A stretch of DNA of 16,897 bases from Solirubrobacterales bacterium (GTDB taxonomy: Bacteria > Actinomycetota > Thermoleophilia > Solirubrobacterales > Solirubrobacteraceae). A program made the position numbers and the translations under genes. Within the stretch, counting starts at the first letter, position 1, and every line of letters begins with the position of its first letter. Shown one piece after another: positions 8,501-15,558 of the stretch. Where the stretch lies: NCBI GenBank assembly GCA_016215085.1, contig JACRMD010000196.1:1-16897 (forward strand). Direction: 5' to 3'. The notes beneath the pieces are model-generated. The model was not told the DNA's origin, did not search any database, and saw nothing but the letters and a program-made list of their open reading frames with translations.

Positions 8501-8774
8501 GACCGCCCCGGCGGCCACCGGGGCCGCGATCGCGATGATCGCCGCCGCCGTGCCGTTCATGGTGTCGAGCTTCCTGACCGTCGCGCAGTTCGGCATCGGG
8601 CTGGCGGTGGCGATCCTGGTCGACGCCGTGATCGTGCGGCCCGTGCTGCTGCCGGCCGCCGTCGAGGTCTTCGGCGCGCGGGCGTGGTGGCCGACCCGGT
8701 CGAAGGTCGCGCCTCCGCCGGCCCCGGCCCCGAGCCCCGGGCCCCCCGTCCCGGGCAAGCTGGTCCACGGCTGA
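5514..8774 (+). CDS. MMPL-family transporter with long repeat-bearing extracytoplasmic insert
   Basis: A 1,086-residue inner-membrane protein of the MMPL branch of RND transporters. The GTG start is chosen for GAGGAGAGG just upstream and a typical N-terminus (LARFSISRPRTALALW). Helix 1 spans about 14-33; helices near 174-190, 193-215, 222-247, 273-294, 303-328 and 361-380 complete the first half, and a matching set fills the last fifth. Between them lies about 500 residues of soluble insert with two blocks of glycine-punctuated amphipathic repeats (about 485-585 and 680-775, units like SGLGQLSAG), as in YhgE/Pip-like proteins. The Asp-Tyr pairs usual in TM4 and TM10 are absent: GVGYALLLYVRW (239-250) has Gly for Asp, and FGIATMLQVVLLERTRED (962-979) has Met-Leu for Asp-Tyr. 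The proline-rich tail is short. Family members export lipids or other hydrophobic compounds; the cargo is unknown. Confidence 0.92.
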   Translation: MLRLARFSISRPRTALALWAAFAVALSLIGLGVSDALSPSKAVIPGTDSARAVHLADAQFGPSQLVPVLLEGPQKEVDRQGPILVKRLSKEKDIRVMSAWDGGPLSFELHPQAGDAMLIAAVARTDAEMFEGRQEEIQKIVDDTVKAPVTPYVTGTPALERGLADASIDTTRQALLIATPILFVLLLLILRAPVAAFVITGFGAVTAFVGFGAMTLAANAIDLAPVALALGALTSLAAGVGYALLLYVRWADELAAGASPRDAATTAVDTSGRAVLIGGTALVVAMVVTALVGLTEMLQSEGLGTVLGGLLGIGATVVVMPAALVVLGTRMHWLRFPAPAFAEHAWNRLVGGGNVVVRRAVPVGALATGLLLLLALPVLQLDIGTISPLRLPDDNQARVAYEKVGAVMGPGWVAPYNMVIVSQSRPLTDPKLLRDIDRLQIRIGRHKYTETVVGPGVFAATSKELGVLPDKLQESSKLLKTGPKDLAKLENGLGQAGAGAVTLQSGLQEAAAGAGKLSAGSTSAQGGAGQLRAGLAKARSGSAQISGGLGQALGGARQLRDGASAALAGSAKISGGLGQAVTPVKQGLPVVKNMAADVTSGSNAVKNAKASADTVTGQLDAAIADLQGIDDPKAQAALAALQNARGGASSLSGSLGAASSKLGGAAAVAGVFAGQVAELSSGLSQLYAGSTALQGGLAQLRKGNADLVNGIDRLAAGGGDLTAGLTALRNGAGQLESGLGQLSAGNASLAGGLSAGVAPVGRLSGGLAEMEQGVATFRKKLPSARDLDRLSQQSPGLFDNGYFVLAAIAGARPADRNQATFAVNLDRGGNAGQILIVPRFGAGSTENIALGEDLRDMADGFAAATRTEVALGGQAGQFGDFESEGTAKLIPVFAVVAAVVALMLMLMLRTVILPLVAVAFSLLATAVSFGVLQILFGGDDPLLGGPGSFSPVSIMGIFAAAFGIATMLQVVLLERTREDFLEDGDPHQALLRSLRETAPAATGAAIAMIAAAVPFMVSSFLTVAQFGIGLAVAILVDAVIVRPVLLPAAVEVFGARAWWPTRSKVAPPPAPAPSPGPPVPGKLVHG

Positions 8775-8788
8775 AGCGCCGAGCAACG

Positions 8789-8824
8789 TGGGCCCCGCGG
8801 CCGCCCGGACGGCCGCGGGGCCCA
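8789..8824. terminator. Strong bidirectional hairpin between MMPL and VOC genes
   Basis: A perfect 15-base inverted repeat (8789-8803, TGGGCCCCGCGGCCG, with 8810-8824) around a six-base loop. It begins 15 bases after the MMPL stop (8774) and ends one base before the convergent VOC stop (8826). Almost pure G-C with no T-tract; the location makes shared termination the best explanation. Confidence 0.75.
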
Positions 8825-8825
8825 G

Positions 8826-9410
8826 TCACGCGTACGGGTCCTTCGGCGCGCGGTCCTCGGACAGCGAGCCGCGCGAGCGCGTGACGAGCGCCTCGATGGC
8901 GTCGGCCAGGTGGACCTGGTCGATGTGGTGGTCCTCGCGCGCGATGCGGATGCGGTGGGCCTCGAGCAGGACGTCGGCGTGGGTGGAGCCGGCCGGCGGC
9001 TCGAAGCGGTAGGACGCGAGCTCGATCAGCAGCCCGAGCGGGTCGGTGAAGTAGATCGAGTCCATGAACCCGCGGTCCTTGACGCCGCTGTGGCGGATGC
9101 CGCGCTCGTCCAGGCGCTCGACGGCCTGGTGGAACGTCGCGTGCGACAGCGAGAACGCGAGGTGGTGCACGCAGCCGGGGTCGGTCGGCGTGCGGGCGGG
9201 GTCGGGCGTGCGGTCCTCGTTGGTGAAGATCGTGATCAGCCGGCCGTCGCCCGGGTCGAAGTAGAGGTGGCTCTCGGCCGCGTTGTCGAGGTTGGGCTGC
9301 TCGAAGACGAACGGCATGCCGAGCACGCCCTCCCAGAAGTCGATCGATGTCTGCCGGTCGGCCCCGACGATCGTGATGTGGTGGACCCCTTGGGACTGGA
9401 GCTTGCGCAC
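8826..9410 (-). CDS. VOC/glyoxalase-fold metalloenzyme, possibly ring-cleaving dioxygenase-like
   Basis: A 194-residue cytosolic protein with two beta-alpha-beta-beta-beta modules of the vicinal oxygen chelate fold: GVHHITIVGAD (8-18) opens the first and CVHHLAFSL (80-88) the second. The usual metal ligands are visible as His11, His82 or His83, and Glu130 in GLLIELASY. The SIDFWEGVLGMPFVF helix and strand are typical. Ring-cleaving dioxygenase and glyoxalase-like members share this layout, so the reaction is not assigned. After residue 140 a charged, His-containing tail (THADVLLEAHRIR...) extends past the core fold. GTG 9410 is supported by TAGGCT six bases upstream and by the fold beginning right after it. 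The gene is divergent from the SARP-hydrolase gene, sharing a symmetric promoter. Confidence 0.85.
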   Translation of the reverse strand: MRKLQSQGVHHITIVGADRQTSIDFWEGVLGMPFVFEQPNLDNAAESHLYFDPGDGRLITIFTNEDRTPDPARTPTDPGCVHHLAFSLSHATFHQAVERLDERGIRHSGVKDRGFMDSIYFTDPLGLLIELASYRFEPPAGSTHADVLLEAHRIRIAREDHHIDQVHLADAIEALVTRSRGSLSEDRAPKDPYA

Positions 9411-9446
9411 GGGGCGAGCCTACTGCGGCGGAGGTAGGGTCGCCCG
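9411..9446. promoter_or_regulatory. Symmetric overlapping divergent promoters
   Basis: Arms 9412-9423 (GGGCGAGCCTAC) and 9434-9445 (GTAGGGTCGCCC) are inverted repeats matching at 11 of 12 positions. Each arm holds one gene's -10 and the other's -35: plus strand GGGCGA (9412-9417), 17 bases, TAGGGT (9435-9440), eight bases, ATG 9449; minus strand GGGCGA (9445-9440), 17 bases, TAGGCT (9422-9417), six bases, GTG 9410. Both transcripts would be leaderless and polymerase could occupy only one direction at a time. The dyad may also be a repressor site. Confidence 0.55.
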
Positions 9447-9448
9447 GC

Positions 9449-11431
9449 ATGGAGTTCCGGCTCCTGGGACCGCTCGAGGGACGGGACGGCGACGCCGCCG
9501 TCGCGCTCGGGGCGCCGAAGCAGCGGGCGCTGCTGGCGCGGCTCCTCCTCGACGGCGGGCGGGCGGTGGCGGTCGAGGAGCTGATCGACGACCTGTGGGG
9601 CGACGCGGCGCCCGCCTCGGCGCCGAAGATGATCCAGGTCTACGTCTCGCAGCTGCGCAAGCTGCTGCCGCCGGAGGCGCTGCGCACGACCGGTCGCGGC
9701 TACGCCGCCGAGGTGGCGCCCGAGGACGTCGACGTGGCGCGCTTCGGGCGGCTGCACGAGGAGGGCCGCGCACTGCTGGCGCGCGGGGACGCGGCGGCCG
9801 CCGCCGCACGGCTGCGCGAGGCGCTGGCGCTCTGGCGCGGGCCGGCGCTGGCCGGCGTCGACGAGCCGTTCGCCGCGCTCGAGCGCGCGCGCCTGGAGGA
9901 CCGGCGCCTGGCCTGCCTCGAGGACCGCGTCGACGCCGACCTCGCCCTCGGCGACCACGACGCGCTGCCCGGCGAGCTCGAGGCGCTGCTCGCCCGTCAT
10001 CCGCACCGCGAGCGGCTGCGCGAGCAGCAGATGCTCGCCCTCTACCGCGCCGGGCGCCAGCCCGAGGCGCTGGCCGCCTACCAGGAGCACCGCCGCCGGC
10101 TCGCCGGCGACCTCGGCCTCGAGCCGTCGCCGCGCCTGCGCGAGCTCGAGGGTCGGATCCTGCGCCAGGACCCCGGGCTGGACCCGCGGCCGCGCGCCGC
10201 CGCCGACGACGAGGTGCGCTACGTCCGCAGCGGCGACGTCGCGATCGCCTACCAGGTCGTCGGCGACGGGCCGCTGGACCTCGTGCTCGTCCACGGCTGG
10301 GTGTGCAGCTTCCACGCCGGCTGGGAGTACGCGCCGCTGGCGCGCTTCTACCGCCGCCTCGCCGGCATGGGCCGGCTCATCCTCTTCGACAAGCGCGGCA
10401 CCGGCATGTCGGACCGCGTCGGCATCGCGCCGCTGGAGGAGCGCATCGACGACGTCCGTGCGGTCATGGACGCCGCGGGCTCCGAGCGAGCGGTGCTGCT
10501 CGGCATCTCCGAGGGCGGCCCGATGGTCACGCTCTTCGCCGCCACGCACGCGGACCGCACGGTGGCGCTCGTCGCGATGAGCACCTTCGCGCGGCGCACG
10601 GCCACGCCCGGCTACCCGATCGACGTCCCGAAGCTGGACGTCACCGCCGAGGACTGGGGCCTGCCCATCGCGCGGCGCTGGGTCGACGAGCGCGCGCCGT
10701 CGGTCGCGCACGACGAGGAGGCGGTCCGCTGGTACGCCTCGTACTTCGTCCGCGGGGCGAGCCCCGGCGCGGCCCGCGCGATGCGCGGCATGAACGACGA
10801 CATCGACGTGCGGGCGGTCCTCCCCTCCGTGCGCGTGCCGACGCTGGTGATCTACCGCGAGCACGACTACCTGGCCGAGGCGACCCGCTACATGGGCGAG
10901 CGGCTGCCGCGGGCGCGCGTCGTCGAGCTCCCGGGCGCGGACCACGTCCCGTGGGAGGGCGATCAGGACCAGGTGCTCGCCGAGATCGAGCGCTTCCTGG
11001 CCGAGCAGCACGCCGAGCCGGCGCCCGACCGCGTCCTGGCCACCGTGCTGTGCGTCACCGGCGCGGACCGCGCCGAGGAACTCGCCGGGCGCTTCCGCGG
11101 CACGACGCTCGAAGCCGGGGGCGGCGCGCTGCTCGCGAGCTTCGACGGCCCGGCGCGGGCGATCCGCTGCGCGCGGGCGGCCGTGGCCGGCGCCGGCCGC
11201 GCGGGCATCCACACCGGCGAGTGCGAGGACGGGCCGGACGGCCTGCGCGGCGCGCCGCTGGACCTGGCGCGCGCGGTCGCGCACCGCGCGGCGCCGGGCG
11301 AGGTGCTCGTCACCTCGACGGTGCGCGACCTCGTCGCCGGCGCCGGCCTCGCGTTCGCCCGGCGGGCAGTGATCGACCACGCCGTGGGCGGCGAGCCCCG
11401 GCGCTGGGCGCTCTTCGCGCTCAGCGGCTGA
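9449..11431 (+). CDS. SARP-type regulator fused to alpha/beta hydrolase and degenerate cyclase domain
   Basis: A 660-residue, probably cytosolic three-part protein. Residues 1-95 form the OmpR/SARP winged helix (MEFRLLGPLEGRDG, then VYVSQLRKLLP), and about 95-240 a bacterial transcriptional activation domain (DVARFGRLHEEGRALL, ending LGLEPSPRLRELEGRIL). Residues 250-520 are an alpha/beta hydrolase with HGW (282-284), nucleophile Ser354 in LGISEGG, Asp473 in REHDY and His499 in GADHVPW, a complete-looking catalytic triad. Residues 529-660 match a shortened class III cyclase domain (SFDGPARAIRCARA, GIHTGE, PGEVLVTSTVRDLV), but the two metal-binding Asp positions read Thr537 and Gly559, so cyclase activity is unlikely. 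The start follows TAGGGT by eight bases, suggesting a leaderless transcript. The hydrolase may serve as a ligand sensor. Targets may include the next gene, which has SARP-like repeats upstream. Confidence 0.88.
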   Translation: MEFRLLGPLEGRDGDAAVALGAPKQRALLARLLLDGGRAVAVEELIDDLWGDAAPASAPKMIQVYVSQLRKLLPPEALRTTGRGYAAEVAPEDVDVARFGRLHEEGRALLARGDAAAAAARLREALALWRGPALAGVDEPFAALERARLEDRRLACLEDRVDADLALGDHDALPGELEALLARHPHRERLREQQMLALYRAGRQPEALAAYQEHRRRLAGDLGLEPSPRLRELEGRILRQDPGLDPRPRAAADDEVRYVRSGDVAIAYQVVGDGPLDLVLVHGWVCSFHAGWEYAPLARFYRRLAGMGRLILFDKRGTGMSDRVGIAPLEERIDDVRAVMDAAGSERAVLLGISEGGPMVTLFAATHADRTVALVAMSTFARRTATPGYPIDVPKLDVTAEDWGLPIARRWVDERAPSVAHDEEAVRWYASYFVRGASPGAARAMRGMNDDIDVRAVLPSVRVPTLVIYREHDYLAEATRYMGERLPRARVVELPGADHVPWEGDQDQVLAEIERFLAEQHAEPAPDRVLATVLCVTGADRAEELAGRFRGTTLEAGGGALLASFDGPARAIRCARAAVAGAGRAGIHTGECEDGPDGLRGAPLDLARAVAHRAAPGEVLVTSTVRDLVAGAGLAFARRAVIDHAVGGEPRRWALFALSG

Positions 11432-11442
11432 GCGGACGGCCA

Positions 11443-11475
11443 GGCGCCTACCGGGCGCCTACCGGACGCCAACCG
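11443..11475 (+). promoter_or_regulatory. Three 11-bp direct repeats, candidate SARP operator
   Basis: GGCGCCTACCG at 11443-11453 is repeated exactly at 11454-11464 and again as GACGCCAACCG (9 of 11) at 11465-11475. SARP regulators are known to bind direct repeats on one face of DNA at 11-bp intervals just upstream of -10. The repeats end 23 bases before ATG 11499. No good -10 is visible; CTCTAC at 11488-11493 is a weak candidate. Confidence 0.6.
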
Positions 11476-11498
11476 CGCCGCGGTCTCCTCTACGGCCG

Positions 11499-12155
11499 AT
11501 GACCCCTTCCCCCGACACCTACCTGGTGCTCCGCCGCGGGCCCGCGCCGCCCGCGCCGCCGGCGGGCGCCCGCGTGCTGCGCACGTACCTCCTGGCCGGC
11601 GGCGGCACGCTGCAGGTCTGCGAGGCGGCCGACCCCGCCGCGCTGCGCGCCCCGGGCAGCGAGGTGCTCCCGGCCCGCGAGGCGCCCGCAGCGACGCCGG
11701 CACACGTCGCGGTGACGCTGCTCGGCGGCTTCGCGGTGGCGGTCGACGGGCGCCCCGTCGAGGGCTTCGCCCTGCGCCGCTCCGCCGACCTCGTCAAGAT
11801 CCTGGCGCTCGAGCCGCGCCGCGTGCTGCCGCGCGACCGCATCCTGGACCTGCTGTGGCCCGCGCTCCCGCCGGACGCCGCCGCCGCGGCCCTGCACAAG
11901 GCGGCCCACCATGCCCGGCGCGCGCTCGGCCACCGCGACGCCCTCGTCCTGCGCCGCGGGCTCGTGCACCTCGCGCCCGGGGCGCGCGTCGTCACCGACG
12001 TCGAGCGCTTCGAGGCCGGCGACGACGACGCCTACGGCGGCCCGCTGCTGCCCGACGACCCGTACGAGGACTGGGCGCTCACCGAGCGCGAGCGCCTGCA
12101 CGAGGAGCACCTGCGCCGGCGCGCGACCGCTCAGCTCGCGGGCGGGCCCTCGTAG
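11499..12155 (+). CDS. Short SARP-like winged-helix regulator with N-terminal accessory domain
   Basis: A 218-residue protein. Residues 70-165 form a winged-helix DNA-binding domain of the SARP/OmpR type (VTLLGGFAVAVDGRPVEGFALRR, then RDRILDLLWPALPPDAAAAALHKAAHHARRAL). It is followed by only the opening of an activation domain (DVERFEAG to LPDDPYEDWALTERERLHEEHLRRRA), which then ends, so the activation domain is much shorter than usual. Residues 25-50 (RVLRTYLLAGGGTLQVCEAADPAALR) resemble the small DUF4242-type nickel-binding proteins, including the Cys (Cys41); that match is weak and from memory. ATG 11499 lacks a clear ribosome site. The 11-bp repeats upstream suggest control by a SARP, perhaps its neighbour or itself. 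The end overlaps the convergent adhE remnant by 25 bases, which could explain loss of the C-terminal part. Confidence 0.75.
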   Translation: MTPSPDTYLVLRRGPAPPAPPAGARVLRTYLLAGGGTLQVCEAADPAALRAPGSEVLPAREAPAATPAHVAVTLLGGFAVAVDGRPVEGFALRRSADLVKILALEPRRVLPRDRILDLLWPALPPDAAAAALHKAAHHARRALGHRDALVLRRGLVHLAPGARVVTDVERFEAGDDDAYGGPLLPDDPYEDWALTERERLHEEHLRRRATAQLAGGPS

Positions 12156-14606
12156 GCCGCGCGCAGGAGCCCCGCCAGCTCGCCGATCAGCGGGATGCGC
12201 GGGTTGGTGCGCATCGACGGGTCGTTGAACGCGGCGCGCGTGAGGTCCGGCAGCGCCGCCTCGAACGCGTCGCGGTCGACGCCCGCCTCGGCGAGCGACT
12301 TCGGCATGCCGACCGCATCGAGCATCGCGTCGACGCGGGCGAAGAACCGCTCGCGGCGCTGCTCCTCCCCGCGCCCGCCGCTGCCCAGGATCCAGCCCAT
12401 CTGCGCGTACTTCTCCGGCGCGACGTAGTGCGTGTAGCCGGGCGCCGGCATGAACTTCGACGGCAGCGACGCGTTGTAGCGCAGGACGTGCGGCAGGAAG
12501 ATCCCGTTCGCGCGGCCGTGCGCGATCTTGAACCGGGCGCCGACCGCGTGGGCCAGCGCGTGGCAGACGCCGACGAACGCGTTGGAGAACGCGAGGCCGG
12601 CGATCGTCGCGGCGTTGGCCATGGCCGTGCGCGCCTCCATGTCGTCGCCGTCGCGGACGGCGCGCGGCAGCGCCTCGAGGATCAGGTTGACGGCCTGCAT
12701 GCAGAAGGCGTCGGTGTAGGGGGAGGCGAAGATCGACACGCCGGCCTCGAGCGCGTGCGTCAGCGCGTCCACCCCGGTGTCGGCGGTGAGCGCCGGCGGC
12801 ATCGTCACCGTCAGCCGCGGGTCGACGACCGCCATGTCCGGCACCAGCGAGTAGTCCACCAGGGTGACCTTCGTTTCGCCCACGGTCAGCACCGCCGCCG
12901 GCGAGACCTCCGAGCCGGTGCCCGCGGTCGTCGGGACGGCGACCAGCTGCACCGAGTGGTCGACCTGCGGGTACTGCGCGACGCGCTTGCGCGCGTCGAG
13001 GAACGGCAGCGACAGCTCGCGCACCGACAGCTGCGGGTTCTCGTGGAACAACCGCATGGCCTTGGCCGCGTCGATCACCGAGCCGCCGCCGACCGCCACG
13101 ATCGCCGCGCCGTCCATCTGGCCCAGCACCTCGACGCCGGCGCGGACCTGGTCCTCCCCCGGCTCGGGCGACACGTGCGTGAAGACGTGGACGCCGCAGT
13201 TCGCGGGCAGGTGCGTGCGCAGGTCGTCGACCACGCCGCGCGCCTCGGTGTCGGCGTCGGTGACGACGAGCACCTGGTCGGCGCGCAGCTGGCGCAGGCT
13301 GTCCAGCGCGCCCGGGTTGAAGTACGTGTCGGACGGGACGCGGAACCACTGCGGCGGCGCCTGGCGGCGCGAGACGGTCTTGATGTTCAAGAGGTTGCGG
13401 TAGTTGACGTTGTCGGTCGTCGTCGAGCCGCCCCAGGTCCCGCAGCCGAGCGAGAAGGTCGGCGTCATCGAGTTGTAGACCCCGCCCAGCGCGCCGACCG
13501 CCGTCGGCGCGTTGACGAGGATCCGGCCCGTGCGGATGGCCAGCGAGAAGCGCCGGATGACGTCCTCGTCGGTGGCGTAGACCGCGGAGGTGTGGCCGAG
13601 CCCGCCGTTCTCGGTGACGATCTCGCACGCGCGGATCGCGTGGTCGATCGACGGCGAGCGCACGAGCCCGAGCACCGGCATGAGCTTCTCGTGGACGAAC
13701 GGGTGCGCGGCGAGCTCGTCGAGGCCCGCCGGCAGCGGGGCGAGCAGCACCTTGTCGTCCTCGTGCGCCTCGAAGCCGGCGATCGCGCCGAGGTTCACGC
13801 ACGACTGGCCGAGCACCTGCATCTCGACGCGCCCGTCGGGCGAGAACGACGCGGCCGCGAGCTTGGCGACGCAGGTCGGCGCTGCGGTGCACGTAGACCG
13901 GCGCGTTGCCCGGGCCGACGCCCTGGCACGGCTTGCCGGCCTTCAGCGTCGCCTCGACGGCCTTAGGGCCGCCCGTGGCCCAGATGAAGTCGACGCCCGG
14001 GCGGTGGAAGAGGTACTGGGAGCTGTCCAGCGACGGGTCGGGCACGACCTGCAGCGCGTCGCGCGGCATCCCGGCCCGCGCCCCGGCCTCCTGCAGCAGC
14101 TCGGCCGCGCGCGTGGCGCAGCGGGCGGCGCGCGCCGACGGGCGGAAGACCATGGCGTTGCGCGTCTTGGCCGCGACGATCGCCTTGAAGAGCACAGTGG
14201 AGGTGGGGTTGGTGATCGGCAGCAGCGCCAGCACGACGCCGATCGGCTCGGCGACGTACTCGATCGCCCGCTCCGGGTCGCTGTCGATGACCCCGACGCT
14301 CTTCTTGTCCTTCAGGTAGTCGTACAGGAACTCGGTGGCGATGTAGTTCTTGACCACCTTGTCCTCGAAGACGCCGAAGCCGGTCTCCTCGGTGGCGAGC
14401 TGCGCGAGCTCGACCGCGTTCTCGAGCCCGGCGACGACCATGGCCCACACGATCTCGTCGACCTGCTCCTGACCGAGCTCGCGGAACGCGGTCGCGGCGC
14501 GCTGCGCGCGCTCGACGACGTCGTCGAGGCGGGCGCGGTCGTCGTGGTCGAGGCCCGGGGCGGCGGCGACGGCCTCGGGCGGCTCGCTGAGGTGCTGGAT
14601 GGCCAT
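12131..14606 (-). pseudogene. adhE: Bifunctional acetaldehyde-CoA/alcohol dehydrogenase, internal deletion and frameshift
   Basis: AdhE converts acetyl-CoA through acetaldehyde to ethanol with NADH. From ATG 14606 (AAGGGA six bases upstream) about 245 residues of the CoA-acylating aldehyde dehydrogenase half are intact, ending in CQGVGPGNAPVYVHRSADL. At about 13868-13875 homology changes frame, resuming as VAKLAAASFSPDGRVE and running to the stop at 12131. The alcohol dehydrogenase half looks whole: GGGSVIDAAK for NAD and the iron-ligand segments GVDALTHALEA, CHALAHAVG and IAHGRANG. Between the parts roughly 48 residues are missing compared with E. coli AdhE, including the catalytic-cysteine motif (FDNGVICASEQ). 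The two parts total about 824 residues against about 870-890. The product should lack aldehyde dehydrogenase activity and the alcohol dehydrogenase half has no evident start of its own. It lies 25 bases after the usp gene, probably one operon. Misassembly remains possible. Confidence 0.87.
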
Positions 14607-14631
14607 GGGGGATCCCTTCTCGGCCGCGGGC

Positions 14632-15522
14632 TCAGCCGGCGGCCACGGCGGTGGTGGTCGTGGGGACGGGCTCGGCGGCGGCCTCGGCGGGCCGCGGGAC
14701 GACGAGGACCGGGCAGGGCGCGTGGTGGGCGACGTGGTCGGAGGTGCTGCCGAGGACGACGCGGCGCACGGGCCCCCAGCTGCGGGAGCCGACGACGAAG
14801 AGGTCGTGGTGGGCGGCGGCGGCCTCGAGCTCGGCCGCGGGGCGGCCGCGCACGGCGGTGCCGGCAGCGCGGGCGGGCAGGCCGGCCAGCGCCTCGTCGA
14901 GGAGCTCCTGCGCCCAGCGGCGGCGGCCGGCGACCAGCTCGTCGAACGACGTCGTCGACCCCGCCACGGGCACCATGGGCAGCGGCGGGATCTCGTAGAC
15001 GACGTAGAGCGTCAGGGCCGAGCCCTCCTCCTCGGCGAGCCGGCGGGCGACCTCGAGGGCCGTGCGCGACTCGCGGGAGCCGTCGTAGCCGACGCCGATG
15101 GTGCGCGGCGAGGCGCCGCGGAAGCGCTTGGGCGCGATCGCCACGGGGCACGGCGCGCCGTGGACCACGACGCGGCCCACGTCCCCGAGGACGATGCGCG
15201 CGAGCGGCCCGTGGTGGGCGGAGCCGAGGACGACGAGGTCGGCGACGCGCTCCTCGGCGACCTGGTGCAACGCCCGCGCCGGCGAGCGGTCGGGGAGGGC
15301 CAGCAGCTCGGCCTCCACCCCGGCCTCCATGCGCGCGGCCTCGAGGACGCGCAGGGCCTCCGCGCGCTGGACGGCCTCGAACCCGGGGCTGTGGCGGCGG
15401 TCGGCCGGGTAGGCGGTGACCAGCGTCAGCCGGCCCCGGCCCCGGCCCAGGGCCATGGCCAGCGCCACCGCGTCGCGGCCGCCGTCGAACCCGTCGACGC
15501 CGGCGATGACGTTGACGAACAT
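14632..15522 (-). CDS. Universal stress protein with two UspA domains
   Basis: A 296-residue cytosolic protein with two tandem UspA folds, about 1-131 and 139-276. Each opens with a beta strand and Asp (VNVIAGVDGFDGG; TIGVGYDGSRES) and carries the nucleotide-binding glycine motif: GSAHHGPLARIVLGDVGR (from 100) and GSRSWGPVRRVVLGSTSD (from 245), each followed by APCPV. The second keeps the full G-x2-G-x9-G-(S/T)-type ATP site; in the first the final Ser/Thr is Asp114, so it may bind poorly. The tail is Ala/Thr/Pro-rich. ATG 15522 follows TAGCGT by six bases, implying a leaderless transcript. It sits nine bases after the kinase stop and 25 bases before adhE, so the three form a compact strand. 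In mycobacteria tandem Usp proteins belong to the hypoxia (DosR) response; similar use here is inference. Confidence 0.92.
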   Translation of the reverse strand: MFVNVIAGVDGFDGGRDAVALAMALGRGRGRLTLVTAYPADRRHSPGFEAVQRAEALRVLEAARMEAGVEAELLALPDRSPARALHQVAEERVADLVVLGSAHHGPLARIVLGDVGRVVVHGAPCPVAIAPKRFRGASPRTIGVGYDGSRESRTALEVARRLAEEEGSALTLYVVYEIPPLPMVPVAGSTTSFDELVAGRRRWAQELLDEALAGLPARAAGTAVRGRPAAELEAAAAHHDLFVVGSRSWGPVRRVVLGSTSDHVAHHAPCPVLVVPRPAEAAAEPVPTTTTAVAAG

Positions 15523-15528
15523 GCCCGG

Positions 15529-15558
15529 ACGCTACGTCCGGGGCGCCACCCGGCCATC
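15529..15558 (-). promoter_or_regulatory. Leaderless usp promoter inside the kinase 3' end
   Basis: Minus-strand GATGGC (15558-15553), 18 bases, TAGCGT (15534-15529), then six bases to ATG 15522. The whole promoter lies in the last codons of the kinase gene; the kinase stop codon TAG (15534-15532) is the first half of the -10 hexamer. The architecture equals that at 2465, 5392 and 5450. Confidence 0.6.

Noticed and set aside
5541..8786. 1081-codon minus-strand open frame opposite the MMPL gene
   Set aside because: Low-complexity Arg/Asp/Gln-rich translation with no motifs; the plus-strand frame has membrane helices and family motifs.
11855..13966. 703-codon plus-strand frame opposite adhE
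   Set aside because: Arg/Val/Asp-rich shadow of the conserved dehydrogenase frame; no domain signal.
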